Below the pieces are notes generated by a model that was not told where the DNA came from, searched no databases, and saw only the letters and a program-made list of their open reading frames with translations. Position numbers and translations under genes: made by a program. Positions 1-7,046 of a DNA stretch of 25,664 nucleotides are shown in pieces. Source of the stretch: Chloroflexota bacterium (GTDB lineage: Bacteria; Chloroflexota; Ktedonobacteria; Ktedonobacterales; Ktedonobacteraceae); assembly GCA_902812455.1 (NCBI GenBank), contig CADDZH010000074.1:1-25664 (forward strand), written 5' to 3'. The number at the start of each line of letters is the position of its first letter. Position 1 is the stretch's first letter.

Positions 1-2500
1 CCGAGAAGGTAGCTCCATAGCCGAACTGGCTTTCTACAAGCAGTTGGCCACCGTGATCTTCAACGAGCCTGCGCGTGATCGGTAAGCCCAGGCCAATGCC
101 ATGCGCTTTGGTGGTAAAGAACGGCTGGAAGATGCGTTCGATCTGCTCTGGCGCTATACCTGTGCCGGTATCGCTTACTGAAAGCTCGACCCAGGTGACG
201 GGGGCGATGCAAGCGTCCTCACCACCCATCACCGCTGCTCCCGCCCCTACGGCTGTTGTTTGATGCGCTTCTTGAATAGTATGCGCTGGTACAACTCTGC
301 AGGAGATGGTGAGTATGCCTCCTTCGGGCATAGCCTGGACGGCATTGGTGTACAGGTTGAGCAGGACTTGCTCTATCTGCGCTACGTCTACATAAACCGG
401 CGGTACGTCCTGGTAGACACGGTGGATAACGATGCCAGCTTCAAGGCACTGTGTTTGGATCATGTTCAGGACGTGATCGCTCAGTTCTGTCAGGTTGCAG
501 GCGACGCAGTGCAGTTGCCGTGGCTTTGCGAAGAGTAGCAAGTCGCGCACAATCGCATCGAGTCGCTCCACCTCTTTTTGCACAATCTGCACGGATTCTA
601 GCGCTTCCCCCCGTGCTTCGCTCGGCAGGCGCGCACCCTCGCCGGGGGCGAAGTAAGAATCGGCCTTGCTTACAGTTATGTCTTGCTGATTGCCGGACAG
701 GTCGTCCTTCAACATCTGCATGGACGTTTTAATTGAGGCAAGAGGATTGCGTACTTCGTGGGCAACGCTGGCAGCCATCTCGCCGAGTGTTGCCAGGCGA
801 TCCAGCCGGCGTTTTTCCTCTTCCAGCCGGTGAATAGAAGTCACATCGGTGAATGTGACCAGGGTGCCGATGCGCTCATATTGATCATTATGTAAGGGGA
901 CGAAATGGGCATTGAGTACTATCTCTCGTCCTTGCCGCTCTACGGTGATCATGGTTTCAGAGACGCCAGGCATAGCATAACGAGTGGCGAGTTGATCGCT
1001 GAGAGCAGGAAGCGTATATTGCGCACGTTTACTGAAGGTCTCTATAGGGGCTGGTACGTTGAGGATGTCCTGAACCGGCTGGCCCAGCGCTTCATATGGA
1101 TGATATCCCAGGATGGCGCCCGCAGCGCGATTAAATGTCGTAATGCGCCCAGCGAGATCAAAAGCAATCAGTCCACTTGGAACACTTTTCAGGATGAGTT
1201 CCTTGAGTCGCTGATCGTCTAACACCTGGCGTAGTAACTTGCGAGCCTCGTTGCGGGCCTCGATAACATCGGTCACAAGGCGCATATTTTCAAGAACGGC
1301 GCTTGCCTGGTTTGCTAAGACCTGGAGTAAGACAAGCTCTTCGCGTCGTAGTTTGCAGGTGCGATAGTAAGCGCCAGCGATAATCCCCAGCACGTCCGGC
1401 TCGTGCCCGGCGAGAGGTTCTTGTAAAAGCTTGTCTACAGCATCTCCGGTCTCATTCATCCTTTGTGGGAGCGTTTCTTGTGGGTATCCATGGAGCGGCT
1501 CATCCCTGTACGGAGTATCAGGTGGGTAAATCCGCTTAATACCTCTTCCCCGGAGAGAGGCTACTGTAGAGTGCCAATGCATTGGCACATTGAAGCGCAG
1601 GGGAATAGCAAAAAAGGTTTTGATGTTTGCTGGCAGGTGCTCCAGGTAGGCTGCTGAATACCTGTCTCCTGGGCGCTCAATCACCAGGGGAGTGTCTTGC
1701 TGCTTGCTAAAATGTGCCAGGAGCATTTCCTGTAAAGTGGAGCTAAGCCAGGAAGATGGGGTAGCAGATGGCGAAGCGAGCAGGATCACCTGGCAGAGGT
1801 CAGCTCCCGTAATTTCCTTTGTGCGCTGGATGATGATGCTCTGGATGCGGTCGTTATCGTACATAGAGCAATTCAACTGGCTGGAGATGCTATTGAGAAG
1901 GGACAGCTCCTGGATACGCTCGCGGTCTCGTTCCAAAAGGCGAGTGTTTTCCAGCAGCAGCGCAACCACGCTAGCTACAGCTTCCAGTACAGGCAAATCC
2001 GAGGCTGACCACGAGGCAAGCTCGATAAACTGGCCCTGCCTACCATCTGGCCTACGGGACACATGTCCTCCGCTTTCCTGCATAGCCGCATTGCTGCGGA
2101 AAGCAACGAGCACACCGGCTGCTCGCTGCCGGTAGATGAGAGGCACAGCAACAAGTGGCGGATTGGGACTCACAGGTGGATTGGTAATAGCATGACGAGT
2201 CTGCCATGCCTGCGCCTCAAAATGATTGCTATTAAGATCGATAGGGTTGATATGTGCGATAGATAGAAGGGCAGTTGACCAGCCAGGAATATCATCGAAT
2301 GAGCCGGCTGCAAATTGTAATGTTTCACCTATGCGCTGGTAAAGCAGGACACAGCGGCACCTGAGCAGTGTTGCCAGCCGGCGAGGCAAGCTATCCCTCA
2401 GGGTATGGTAATCGGTGACGGCGCTGAACTCATTGAGAAGAGCGGTTATGATCGCTGGTGCGCTCAGGCTCAGGATTTCACTTTGCTGCTCCACTTCCAT
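1..2500 (-). CDS. Sensor histidine kinase, GAF-GAF-PAS-HisKA-HATPase, C-terminus cut by window edge
   Basis: A single open minus-strand frame runs from an ATG at 2500 to the left edge, giving about 833 residues; only the last residues are missing. The start is supported by a GGGGG stretch about 9 nt upstream. There are no membrane segments, so it should sense a cytosolic signal. By inspection the order is GAF-like (about residues 20-190), GAF-like (about 205-420), PAS (about 433-555), then the kinase core. The H box reads ASVAHEVRNPLASIKTS with phospho-acceptor His581 (codon 758-760). The N box reads QVLLNLYTNAVQAM with Asn719. The G1 box has DTGTGI, followed by FFTTKAHGIGLGL and the G2 end FGYGATF. 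This is the NtrB-like HPK4 style of kinase. Two loops in the core are unusually long (about 606-632 and 750-767), and the second is encoded by repeat-like DNA. No response regulator is in the window. The family is certain; the signal is unknown. Confidence 0.93.
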   Translation of the reverse strand, partial: MEVEQQSEILSLSAPAIITALLNEFSAVTDYHTLRDSLPRRLATLLRCRCVLLYQRIGETLQFAAGSFDDIPGWSTALLSIAHINPIDLNSNHFEAQAWQTRHAITNPPVSPNPPLVAVPLIYRQRAAGVLVAFRSNAAMQESGGHVSRRPDGRQGQFIELASWSASDLPVLEAVASVVALLLENTRLLERDRERIQELSLLNSISSQLNCSMYDNDRIQSIIIQRTKEITGADLCQVILLASPSATPSSWLSSTLQEMLLAHFSKQQDTPLVIERPGDRYSAAYLEHLPANIKTFFAIPLRFNVPMHWHSTVASLRGRGIKRIYPPDTPYRDEPLHGYPQETLPQRMNETGDAVDKLLQEPLAGHEPDVLGIIAGAYYRTCKLRREELVLLQVLANQASAVLENMRLVTDVIEARNEARKLLRQVLDDQRLKELILKSVPSGLIAFDLAGRITTFNRAAGAILGYHPYEALGQPVQDILNVPAPIETFSKRAQYTLPALSDQLATRYAMPGVSETMITVERQGREIVLNAHFVPLHNDQYERIGTLVTFTDVTSIHRLEEEKRRLDRLATLGEMAASVAHEVRNPLASIKTSMQMLKDDLSGNQQDITVSKADSYFAPGEGARLPSEARGEALESVQIVQKEVERLDAIVRDLLLFAKPRQLHCVACNLTELSDHVLNMIQTQCLEAGIVIHRVYQDVPPVYVDVAQIEQVLLNLYTNAVQAMPEGGILTISCRVVPAHTIQEAHQTTAVGAGAAVMGGEDACIAPVTWVELSVSDTGTGIAPEQIERIFQPFFTTKAHGIGLGLPITRRLVEDHGGQLLVESQFGYGATFS
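200..251 (-). repeat. Family C repeat-like segment inside the histidine kinase frame
   Basis: Read on the minus strand, this segment begins GTAGGGGCGGGAGC and continues through GATGGGTG and ACGCTTGCATCGCCC. The intergenic element at 15581-15630 has the same 14-base start, the same GATGGGTG and a closely similar CGCTTGCGCCGCCC. Here it is translated in frame between the N box and the G1 box of the histidine kinase. Matching was done by eye. Confidence 0.55.
1571..1588. repeat. 18-bp perfect palindrome within the histidine kinase gene
   Basis: The sequence GTGCCAATGCATTGGCAC is a perfect palindrome lying in the part that encodes the second GAF-like domain. It may be a chance occurrence or a protein-binding site. 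I see no second copy in the window. Confidence 0.4.
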
Positions 2501-2620
2501 CTTCCATATCCCCCACAAACCAGGAAACAACGATATGTGCTCCTCTATCACTATACCAGATATCGCGGTTTTTTGCATCAAAAAGCGCAGATTATGAACA
2601 AATTGTCATAAGGTCCGGGT

Positions 2621-2690
2621 ATGTCATGCTGAGCGAAGCGAAGGGTCTCTGTCGATCGACAGAGACCCTTCGCTTCGCTCAGCATGACAT
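2621..2690. repeat. 70-bp perfect palindrome, family A repeat
   Basis: Both arms are 35 bp and match perfectly around the centre at 2655/2656, with no loop. The termini are ATGTCATGCTGAGCG and its complement, and the arms carry the GAGCGAAGCGAAGG core found again at 16447-16544 and 24789-24931. It fills part of the 305-bp gap between the divergently transcribed histidine kinase (start 2500) and the membrane protein (start 2806). Transcribed, it would form a very stable hairpin; as DNA it could extrude a cruciform. Apart from this element and possible promoters, I see nothing else in the gap. Confidence 0.9.
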
Positions 2691-2805
2691 GGTTTGGCTG
2701 TTTACCCTATCAAAAACTCTTCTTCACAATTGAACCTTGCCTAAGCTACAATGATATAGATATAGCCATTATATATGGCAATATTGCGCGGGGAGGCGTA
2801 ATGAT

Positions 2806-3516
2806 ATGAGTTTACCGAACGAAACGCAAGAATCTCAGGAATCTCAAGAATCGCAGCAGGCGCCAGGGGGCCTTACTGTACATCTCCCCCATTCAGTTCA
2901 TAAAGCAAGATGGGCAGCGCTTGTTGGTGCTCTAGCCATTGGCCTGCTCTATGCGGCCCTGCCTCCCAGTATCAGGATTGGTCCTTCCTGGCTGCCCTTA
3001 GCGCTGGTGGTCATACTGGCACTGCCTTTCGTAGCCACCACTCTGACCAGGCGCACGCTTCACCATGTAGCTGCTCGCATTATCGCGTTTGCCTTATTAG
3101 GCGTGGTCACTGCAGCCCTGGCAACAGGTGTGACTATGCTGATCGTTACGCTCCCCACGAACAAACACCCCATTGTACTTTTGCAGGCCGCAACACTGCT
3201 CTGGTGCTCGAATATCCTGGTATTTGCGCTCTGGTACTGGGAAATCGACGGAGGCGGCCCCGTCAAGCGCCATCTTTCAGGACACAAAGCCGCAGACTTT
3301 ATGTTTCCGCAACAGGTGGATGGAAATAAGAGCAAGTGGGTTCCGCTCTTTCCCGATTACCTCTTCCTGGCCTTTACCGGCGCAACTGCGCTTAGCCCTG
3401 CTGATACCTATCCTCTCACCCGGCCGGCAAAGATGCTCATGATGATAGAGGCGCTCATTTCTATGGCAATTGTTGTGCTGCTCGCCTCACGTGCTGTAAA
3501 TATCCTGAGCGGTTAG
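2806..3516 (+). CDS. Polytopic membrane protein, possibly DUF1345-like
   Basis: This 236-residue protein has a polar N-terminus with a short repeat (QES three times), then about six hydrophobic segments near residues 35-54, 61-80, 90-115, 124-145, 185-200 and 208-230. The start at 2806 is set by GGGAGG at 2791-2796; the nearby ATG at 2801 runs straight into a stop. The C-terminal part, with DYLFLAFTGATALSPADTYP followed by a long hydrophobic helix ending RAVNIL, resembles the end of DUF1345 inner-membrane proteins, but this is recognition by eye only. It converges on the cytosine deaminase gene with a 9-bp gap and no visible terminator. No function can be assigned. Confidence 0.8.
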   Translation: MSLPNETQESQESQESQQAPGGLTVHLPHSVHKARWAALVGALAIGLLYAALPPSIRIGPSWLPLALVVILALPFVATTLTRRTLHHVAARIIAFALLGVVTAALATGVTMLIVTLPTNKHPIVLLQAATLLWCSNILVFALWYWEIDGGGPVKRHLSGHKAADFMFPQQVDGNKSKWVPLFPDYLFLAFTGATALSPADTYPLTRPAKMLMMIEALISMAIVVLLASRAVNILSG

Positions 3517-3525
3517 CCAGATTGA

Positions 3526-4812
3526 TTACACCCGGTAGGTCACTTCCTGTCCTTCCTGGTCGCCGGCCCTCCTGAGCACACTTTTTGCGGGAACAGTAGA
3601 GGCCACTTCGCGCCCACCCTTAAAGATGTGCAGGCGAGCGGGCAAGAGGCGCAGAGCTTCAAACGCCGAGGGGGCATCAAGCACGAGAAAATCTGCCGGC
3701 TTCCCCTCTTCAATGCCGTACTGATCCTGAATACGCAGCGTTCTTGCGGCATTAAGCGTAATCAGATCAAGCACGTCGTTGATCTCCTCGTAGCCGCTCA
3801 TGTGGCAGAGAAAGAGCGCGAGCTGCGCGGCGGCCAGCATATCGCCTCTTCCTAGCGGGAACCAGGGATCCATGATGGAATCGTGGCCAAGCGCAACATT
3901 GACTCCTGCTGCCAGCAGCTCTTTCACGCGAGTGATGCCGCGCCGCTTAGGATAGGTGTCGAAGCGCCCCTGCAACACGACGTTATCGAAGGGGTTGGCC
4001 ACCACGTTCACCTGTGCGCGCGCCAGCAGGCGGATAAGCTTGAACGCGTAGGCGTTGTCATAGGAATGCATAGCTGTGCAGTGGCTGGCCGTGACCCGTC
4101 CCTGCCATCCCTGCTCGATGGTGTCTGCCGCCATCACTTCTGTGAAGCGCGAGTTGGGATCATCGGTTTCGTCACAGTGGCAGTCGATGTCGCGATTGAA
4201 CTCTTTTGCCAGGGCAAAGGCGTAATGCACATCCTCGACGCCCATGTCGCGTGTCCACTCGTAATGCGGGATGCCTCCAACCACGTCGCAGCTCAGTTCC
4301 ATCGCCTTGCGCATCAGTTCTTGCCCGTTTGGGAAGGAGAAAATGCCATCCTGGGGAAAGGCCACAAGTTGCAGGTTGCAGATATCGCGTACTTCTTCGC
4401 GCACCTCGATCAGCGCTCTCAGCGCGGTCAGGCTCGGATCGCAGACATCCACATGGCTGCGGATATGGAGGGTTCCCTGGGCTACTTCCCAGCGTATCTC
4501 TTCCAGCGCTCTCTGCTTGACATCCTCATGTGTCAGACTTGGTTTGCGCTCGCTCCAGATCTGAATGCCTTCCAGGAGCGTGCCCGTCGCATTGTAGCGA
4601 GGTTGGCCTACAGTCAGCACGGCATCGAGATGAACATGCGCATCGATGAAGGGCGGTGTGACCAGCCTTCCAGCGGCATCGATCTCTCTAGCGGCGCTAT
4701 CTGAGGAAAGTTCGCTGGCGATCGTGGCAAAGCGTCCATCTTTGACTGCGATATCGACGAGACCCTGGCGGCGATGAAGCTGCGCGTGACGAATAATGAG
4801 ATCGTAATGCAT
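3526..4812 (-). CDS. codA: Cytosine deaminase (amidohydrolase superfamily)
   Basis: This enzyme converts cytosine to uracil and ammonia in the cytosol. The start at 4812 gives 428 residues, against 427 in E. coli CodA, and is backed by GAGGT at 4824-4820. A longer reading from 4869 would translate a hairpin and is unlikely. Using E. coli numbering minus two, the metal ligands His59 and His61 (DAHVHLD), His212 and catalytic Glu215 (CHCDE), His244 (TASHCTAMHS) and Asp311 (GHDS) are all present, as are AFPQDGI and the QGRFDTYPKRRGITRVKE block. One active-site difference stands out: the residue after the metal-binding Asp is Ser312, where E. coli has Asp314. It lies 83 nt downstream of codB, behind a terminator-like hairpin, in the usual codBA order. 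Identification is strong; exact substrate preference (cytosine, isocytosine or another) is not settled. Confidence 0.93.
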   Translation of the reverse strand: MHYDLIIRHAQLHRRQGLVDIAVKDGRFATIASELSSDSAAREIDAAGRLVTPPFIDAHVHLDAVLTVGQPRYNATGTLLEGIQIWSERKPSLTHEDVKQRALEEIRWEVAQGTLHIRSHVDVCDPSLTALRALIEVREEVRDICNLQLVAFPQDGIFSFPNGQELMRKAMELSCDVVGGIPHYEWTRDMGVEDVHYAFALAKEFNRDIDCHCDETDDPNSRFTEVMAADTIEQGWQGRVTASHCTAMHSYDNAYAFKLIRLLARAQVNVVANPFDNVVLQGRFDTYPKRRGITRVKELLAAGVNVALGHDSIMDPWFPLGRGDMLAAAQLALFLCHMSGYEEINDVLDLITLNAARTLRIQDQYGIEEGKPADFLVLDAPSAFEALRLLPARLHIFKGGREVASTVPAKSVLRRAGDQEGQEVTYRV

Positions 4813-4824
4813 AGCAAATACCTC

Positions 4825-4860
4825 AAAAAATAGAACCAGGGCGACGAACGCCGCCCTGGT
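4825..4860 (-). terminator. Terminator-like hairpin between codB and codA (possible attenuator)
   Basis: In the transcribed (minus) direction, ACCAGGGCG (4860-4852) pairs perfectly with CGCCCTGGT (4843-4835) across an 8-nt loop. It is followed by TCTA and six T residues (4830-4825) that run directly into the codA ribosome-binding site GAGGT. The geometry is that of an intrinsic terminator placed inside a two-gene operon. Confidence 0.75.
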
Positions 4861-4895
4861 ATGGTACACGTATCACAGGTGTACAGGCGCCTTTG

Positions 4896-6365
4896 CTAGC
4901 CCCCTGCCTTTTCTACCTCTACAACTGGTTTTTCCTCAGTAGGGATAGGACGCTGTCTCAGCTCGATGGGGCGCAGGATCAGGTAGGCAATGAGCGCCAT
5001 CACCAGACCCAGCTCAAAGCCGATATCGATGCCAAAGGGCGGGTTGAGTACCTTAGCCAGTGGCCCTGTAAACAATGCCTGGGAGGCTCCCAGGTATACG
5101 CCGACCAGGCCAATCGCCATAGAGACGATCGCGGCCCAACCAAGCGGTAGCCTGCTCGCATTGTTCCAGTCATCGACGTTATACTTCCCGCGCCTGAACA
5201 CGAAATGTTCGGCGATGAGAATGATAGCAAAAGGACCGAGCCAGTAGGCAATAATGAGCAGGAAGCTGTCAAGCGTGTTGGCGAAGTTGACCGAGCCAGC
5301 GATGGCTATACACACGTAGATCACCGCGCCGATGAACGTCCAGACGTAGCGCTTCACACGCTGGAATGCTTTGCCAAGCACCTGCATAGACAGGCCGAGG
5401 CTGTAATCGTTGGGGATGTTATTGGCAACGACGCTGAGGGCCAGCAGCACTAGGAGGAAGGTTCCGAAGCCGCCCAGCGGACTGACAACGGCGGAGAAAA
5501 GACCACCGACGCTGTTGCTGGTGAAAGCGGCATTCCAGGCTTTGTCGCTCGCGAGTGCCGTCGTGAAGGCCATGCCCAGCGTTTCCAGCAGGATGCACGG
5601 GACGAAAATGCCCAGGAATGTCCACCAGAAGACTTCACTGGGGGGCGTATTCTCCGGCTGGTTGACGTTGTAGTCAGCGGCGTAAGAAGTCCAGCCGGTG
5701 GCGAAGCCATAGACCGCGCCGCCAAAGGTGATGAAGCCGGCTACTTCCGCGATGCTGAATGCGGGCGTAGCTGTGATTCTGAAATGGGGTACGCCAACAA
5801 TAAACATGATAAAGAACATGACCGCCATCGGTATCCAGGCGTAACGCTCATAGCGATGCACGTACCTGTAGCCGTAGATGCTGACGAGCGTGGTGAGGAC
5901 AGCGATGATCAGTACACCGGCCCATAGTGGGATGATGTGATTGCTGAGCGAGACCACCAGTTGGCCGCCGACGATCACGTTCACAGCAGACCAGCCAATG
6001 CAAGCGGCGACATTGAAGATCGCCATGATGATCCCGCCGACCCAACCGAAGGAAAAGCGTGCGATAGTCATCTGGCGTAAACCAAGCTTCGGGCCAAGAG
6101 TGGAAAGGATGCCAGGAGCCAGGCAGCCAAGAGCATTGAAGATAATGATCACTGCCAGGCTATCCCAGAAGCCGAGACCAAATAGCGGGATAGCCAGCGT
6201 ACCAAGGGCAACGGTCGAGATCACCAGGTTGGCCGAGAGCCACATCGTAAAATTATCCAGAATGCGGGTGTGAGTACGGGTCGCCGGTGAGACCCGCTCA
6301 ATACCGTGCGTCTCGATTCCTCGTTCTTCAGGAATCGCAACAACATCGGAAACATCAGAAGCCAT
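4896..6365 (-). CDS. codB: Cytosine/purine permease, NCS1 family
   Basis: This is a 489-residue transporter with about 12 hydrophobic helices, expected to bring in cytosine or related bases with a cation. The start at 6365 is preceded by an excellent AGGAGG site about 10 nt upstream. Family marks are the N-terminal ERVSPATRTHTRILDNFTMWLSAN-type stretch before helix 1, GPKLGLRQMTIARFSFG between helices 2 and 3, and TSYAADYNVNQPENTPPSEV near the middle. This last block resembles fungal Fcy2-type purine-cytosine permeases as much as E. coli CodB. It is the first gene of a two-gene unit with codA, which strongly supports a nucleobase substrate. An operator-like tandem repeat sits just downstream of its predicted promoter. 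Confidence 0.9.
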   Translation of the reverse strand: MASDVSDVVAIPEERGIETHGIERVSPATRTHTRILDNFTMWLSANLVISTVALGTLAIPLFGLGFWDSLAVIIIFNALGCLAPGILSTLGPKLGLRQMTIARFSFGWVGGIIMAIFNVAACIGWSAVNVIVGGQLVVSLSNHIIPLWAGVLIIAVLTTLVSIYGYRYVHRYERYAWIPMAVMFFIMFIVGVPHFRITATPAFSIAEVAGFITFGGAVYGFATGWTSYAADYNVNQPENTPPSEVFWWTFLGIFVPCILLETLGMAFTTALASDKAWNAAFTSNSVGGLFSAVVSPLGGFGTFLLVLLALSVVANNIPNDYSLGLSMQVLGKAFQRVKRYVWTFIGAVIYVCIAIAGSVNFANTLDSFLLIIAYWLGPFAIILIAEHFVFRRGKYNVDDWNNASRLPLGWAAIVSMAIGLVGVYLGASQALFTGPLAKVLNPPFGIDIGFELGLVMALIAYLILRPIELRQRPIPTEEKPVVEVEKAGG

Positions 6366-6413
6366 GAGATCCTATCCTCCTTGTGCAAGAACTAGAAAAG
6401 CTTTGTACTTTAC

Positions 6414-6439
6414 AACGATTGGGCTAAACGATTGGGCTA
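6414..6439. promoter_or_regulatory. Tandem 13-bp direct repeat, candidate codBA operator
   Basis: AACGATTGGGCTA occurs twice back to back (6414-6426 and 6427-6439) with no mismatch. It lies between the predicted -10 box and the codB start, covering the expected transcription start and early leader. This is a position where a bound regulator would block transcription. The regulator is unknown. Confidence 0.5.
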
Positions 6440-6444
6440 CAGTA

Positions 6445-6473
6445 AGTATACCAAACTTATTGCTAAGTATCTA
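6445..6473 (-). promoter_or_regulatory. Predicted codBA promoter
   Basis: On the minus strand TAGATA (6473-6468) and TATACT (6450-6445) are separated by 17 nt. The -10 box is strong and the -35 box matches four of six consensus bases. Transcription would start near 6438, inside the tandem repeat. Confidence 0.5.
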
Positions 6474-6544
6474 GGGGGTATTGGGTGAAAAGGACACCAG
6501 TACTGTAAGATGATGGTACGGTTTTGATGAGGTTAGACTGGCTA

Positions 6545-6573
6545 TTGACAACGCTTGCAGTGTTGGCTATACT
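6545..6573 (+). promoter_or_regulatory. Promoter of tRNA-His
   Basis: TTGACA (6545-6550), a 17-nt spacer and TATACT (6568-6573) form a near-consensus housekeeping promoter. Transcription would start near 6580, some 18 nt before the mature tRNA. Confidence 0.8.
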
Positions 6574-6596
6574 GACAGTGCGCCAATGCTTAGCGT

Positions 6597-6672
6597 GGTG
6601 ACCGTAGCTCAACTTGGTTAGAGCACTGGATTGTGGCTCCAGTGGTTGCGGGTTCAAGTCCCGTCGGTCACC
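6597..6672 (+). tRNA. tRNA-His (GTG anticodon)
   Basis: The acceptor arms GTGACCG (6598-6604) and CGGTCAC (6665-6671) pair fully. The anticodon stem-loop is CTGGA-TTGTGGC-TCCAG with anticodon GTG. The T arm carries GGTTCAAGTCC. Position 6597 is G and 6672 is C, which matches the special extra G(-1) opposite C73 of histidine tRNAs. The CCA end is not encoded. A T-rich stretch (6674-6686) follows and may end transcription. Confidence 0.96.
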
Positions 6673-6734
6673 CTTTTTTATTTTTGGTTTCTATGATACC
6701 ATAGCCTCAGTCTGTCCAAGCAGTAGAAACATCT

Positions 6735-7034
6735 ATGACAAGAAAAGAACAGGAACAGCCAAAGGTTAAGAGAAGCCGCATACCAACCTTCAAGACTATC
6801 GAGGAAGAGGCAGCTTTTTGGGATACGCATTCAAGTGAAGAATTTGCGGATGAGCTTACTCCTGTCGAGAATGTGAAGTTCGTCAGAGCCAGCTCAAAGA
6901 AGGCTCTTACTGTCCGTATCGACGAAGACACATTTGAGGAACTCACTAGAGAGGCGAGAGAGAAAGGTATAGGCCCATCAACGCTTGCTCGGATGCTGAT
7001 ACTGGAGCATCTCCGGGCAAGAAGAGCTTCTTAA
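6735..7034 (+). CDS. CopG/BrnA-like antitoxin-type protein, no toxin partner seen
   Basis: This 99-residue hydrophilic protein contains FKTIEEEAAFWDTHSSEEF near residue 13 and a C-terminal segment, ALTVRIDEDTFEELTREA followed by a helix ending MLILEHLRARR. This is the layout of the CopG-type antitoxins of type II systems (the FWxxH block, then a ribbon-helix-helix domain). Such proteins bind operator DNA and usually neutralise a small RNase toxin of the BrnT or HigB kind. Here the upstream neighbour is tRNA-His and the downstream neighbour, 12 nt away, is a drug exporter, so no toxin gene is next to it. The ribosome-binding site is weak. It may be an orphan antitoxin that now acts as a repressor of its own operon. 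Family by eye; role inferred. Confidence 0.75.
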   Translation: MTRKEQEQPKVKRSRIPTFKTIEEEAAFWDTHSSEEFADELTPVENVKFVRASSKKALTVRIDEDTFEELTREAREKGIGPSTLARMLILEHLRARRAS

Positions 7035-7046
7035 AGAGACAAATAT

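Noticed and set aside
1692..2135. Open 147-codon frame on the plus strand
   Set aside because: It is antisense to the GAF region of the histidine kinase, whose frame is continuous from 2500 to 1.
2621..2690. Ordinary transcription terminator
   Set aside because: It lies between two divergent genes, so neither transcript would end there, and no T-run follows either arm.
3883..4704. Open 273-codon frame on the plus strand
   Set aside because: It is the antisense of codA; the minus-strand protein matches CodA over its whole length.
4813..4869. Longer N-terminus for codA
   Set aside because: The extra 19 residues translate the terminator-like hairpin; the ATG at 4812 has its own ribosome-binding site and matches the family start.
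6597..7034. Integration site of a mobile element at tRNA-His
   Set aside because: No integrase gene and no direct repeat of the tRNA 3' end could be found nearby.
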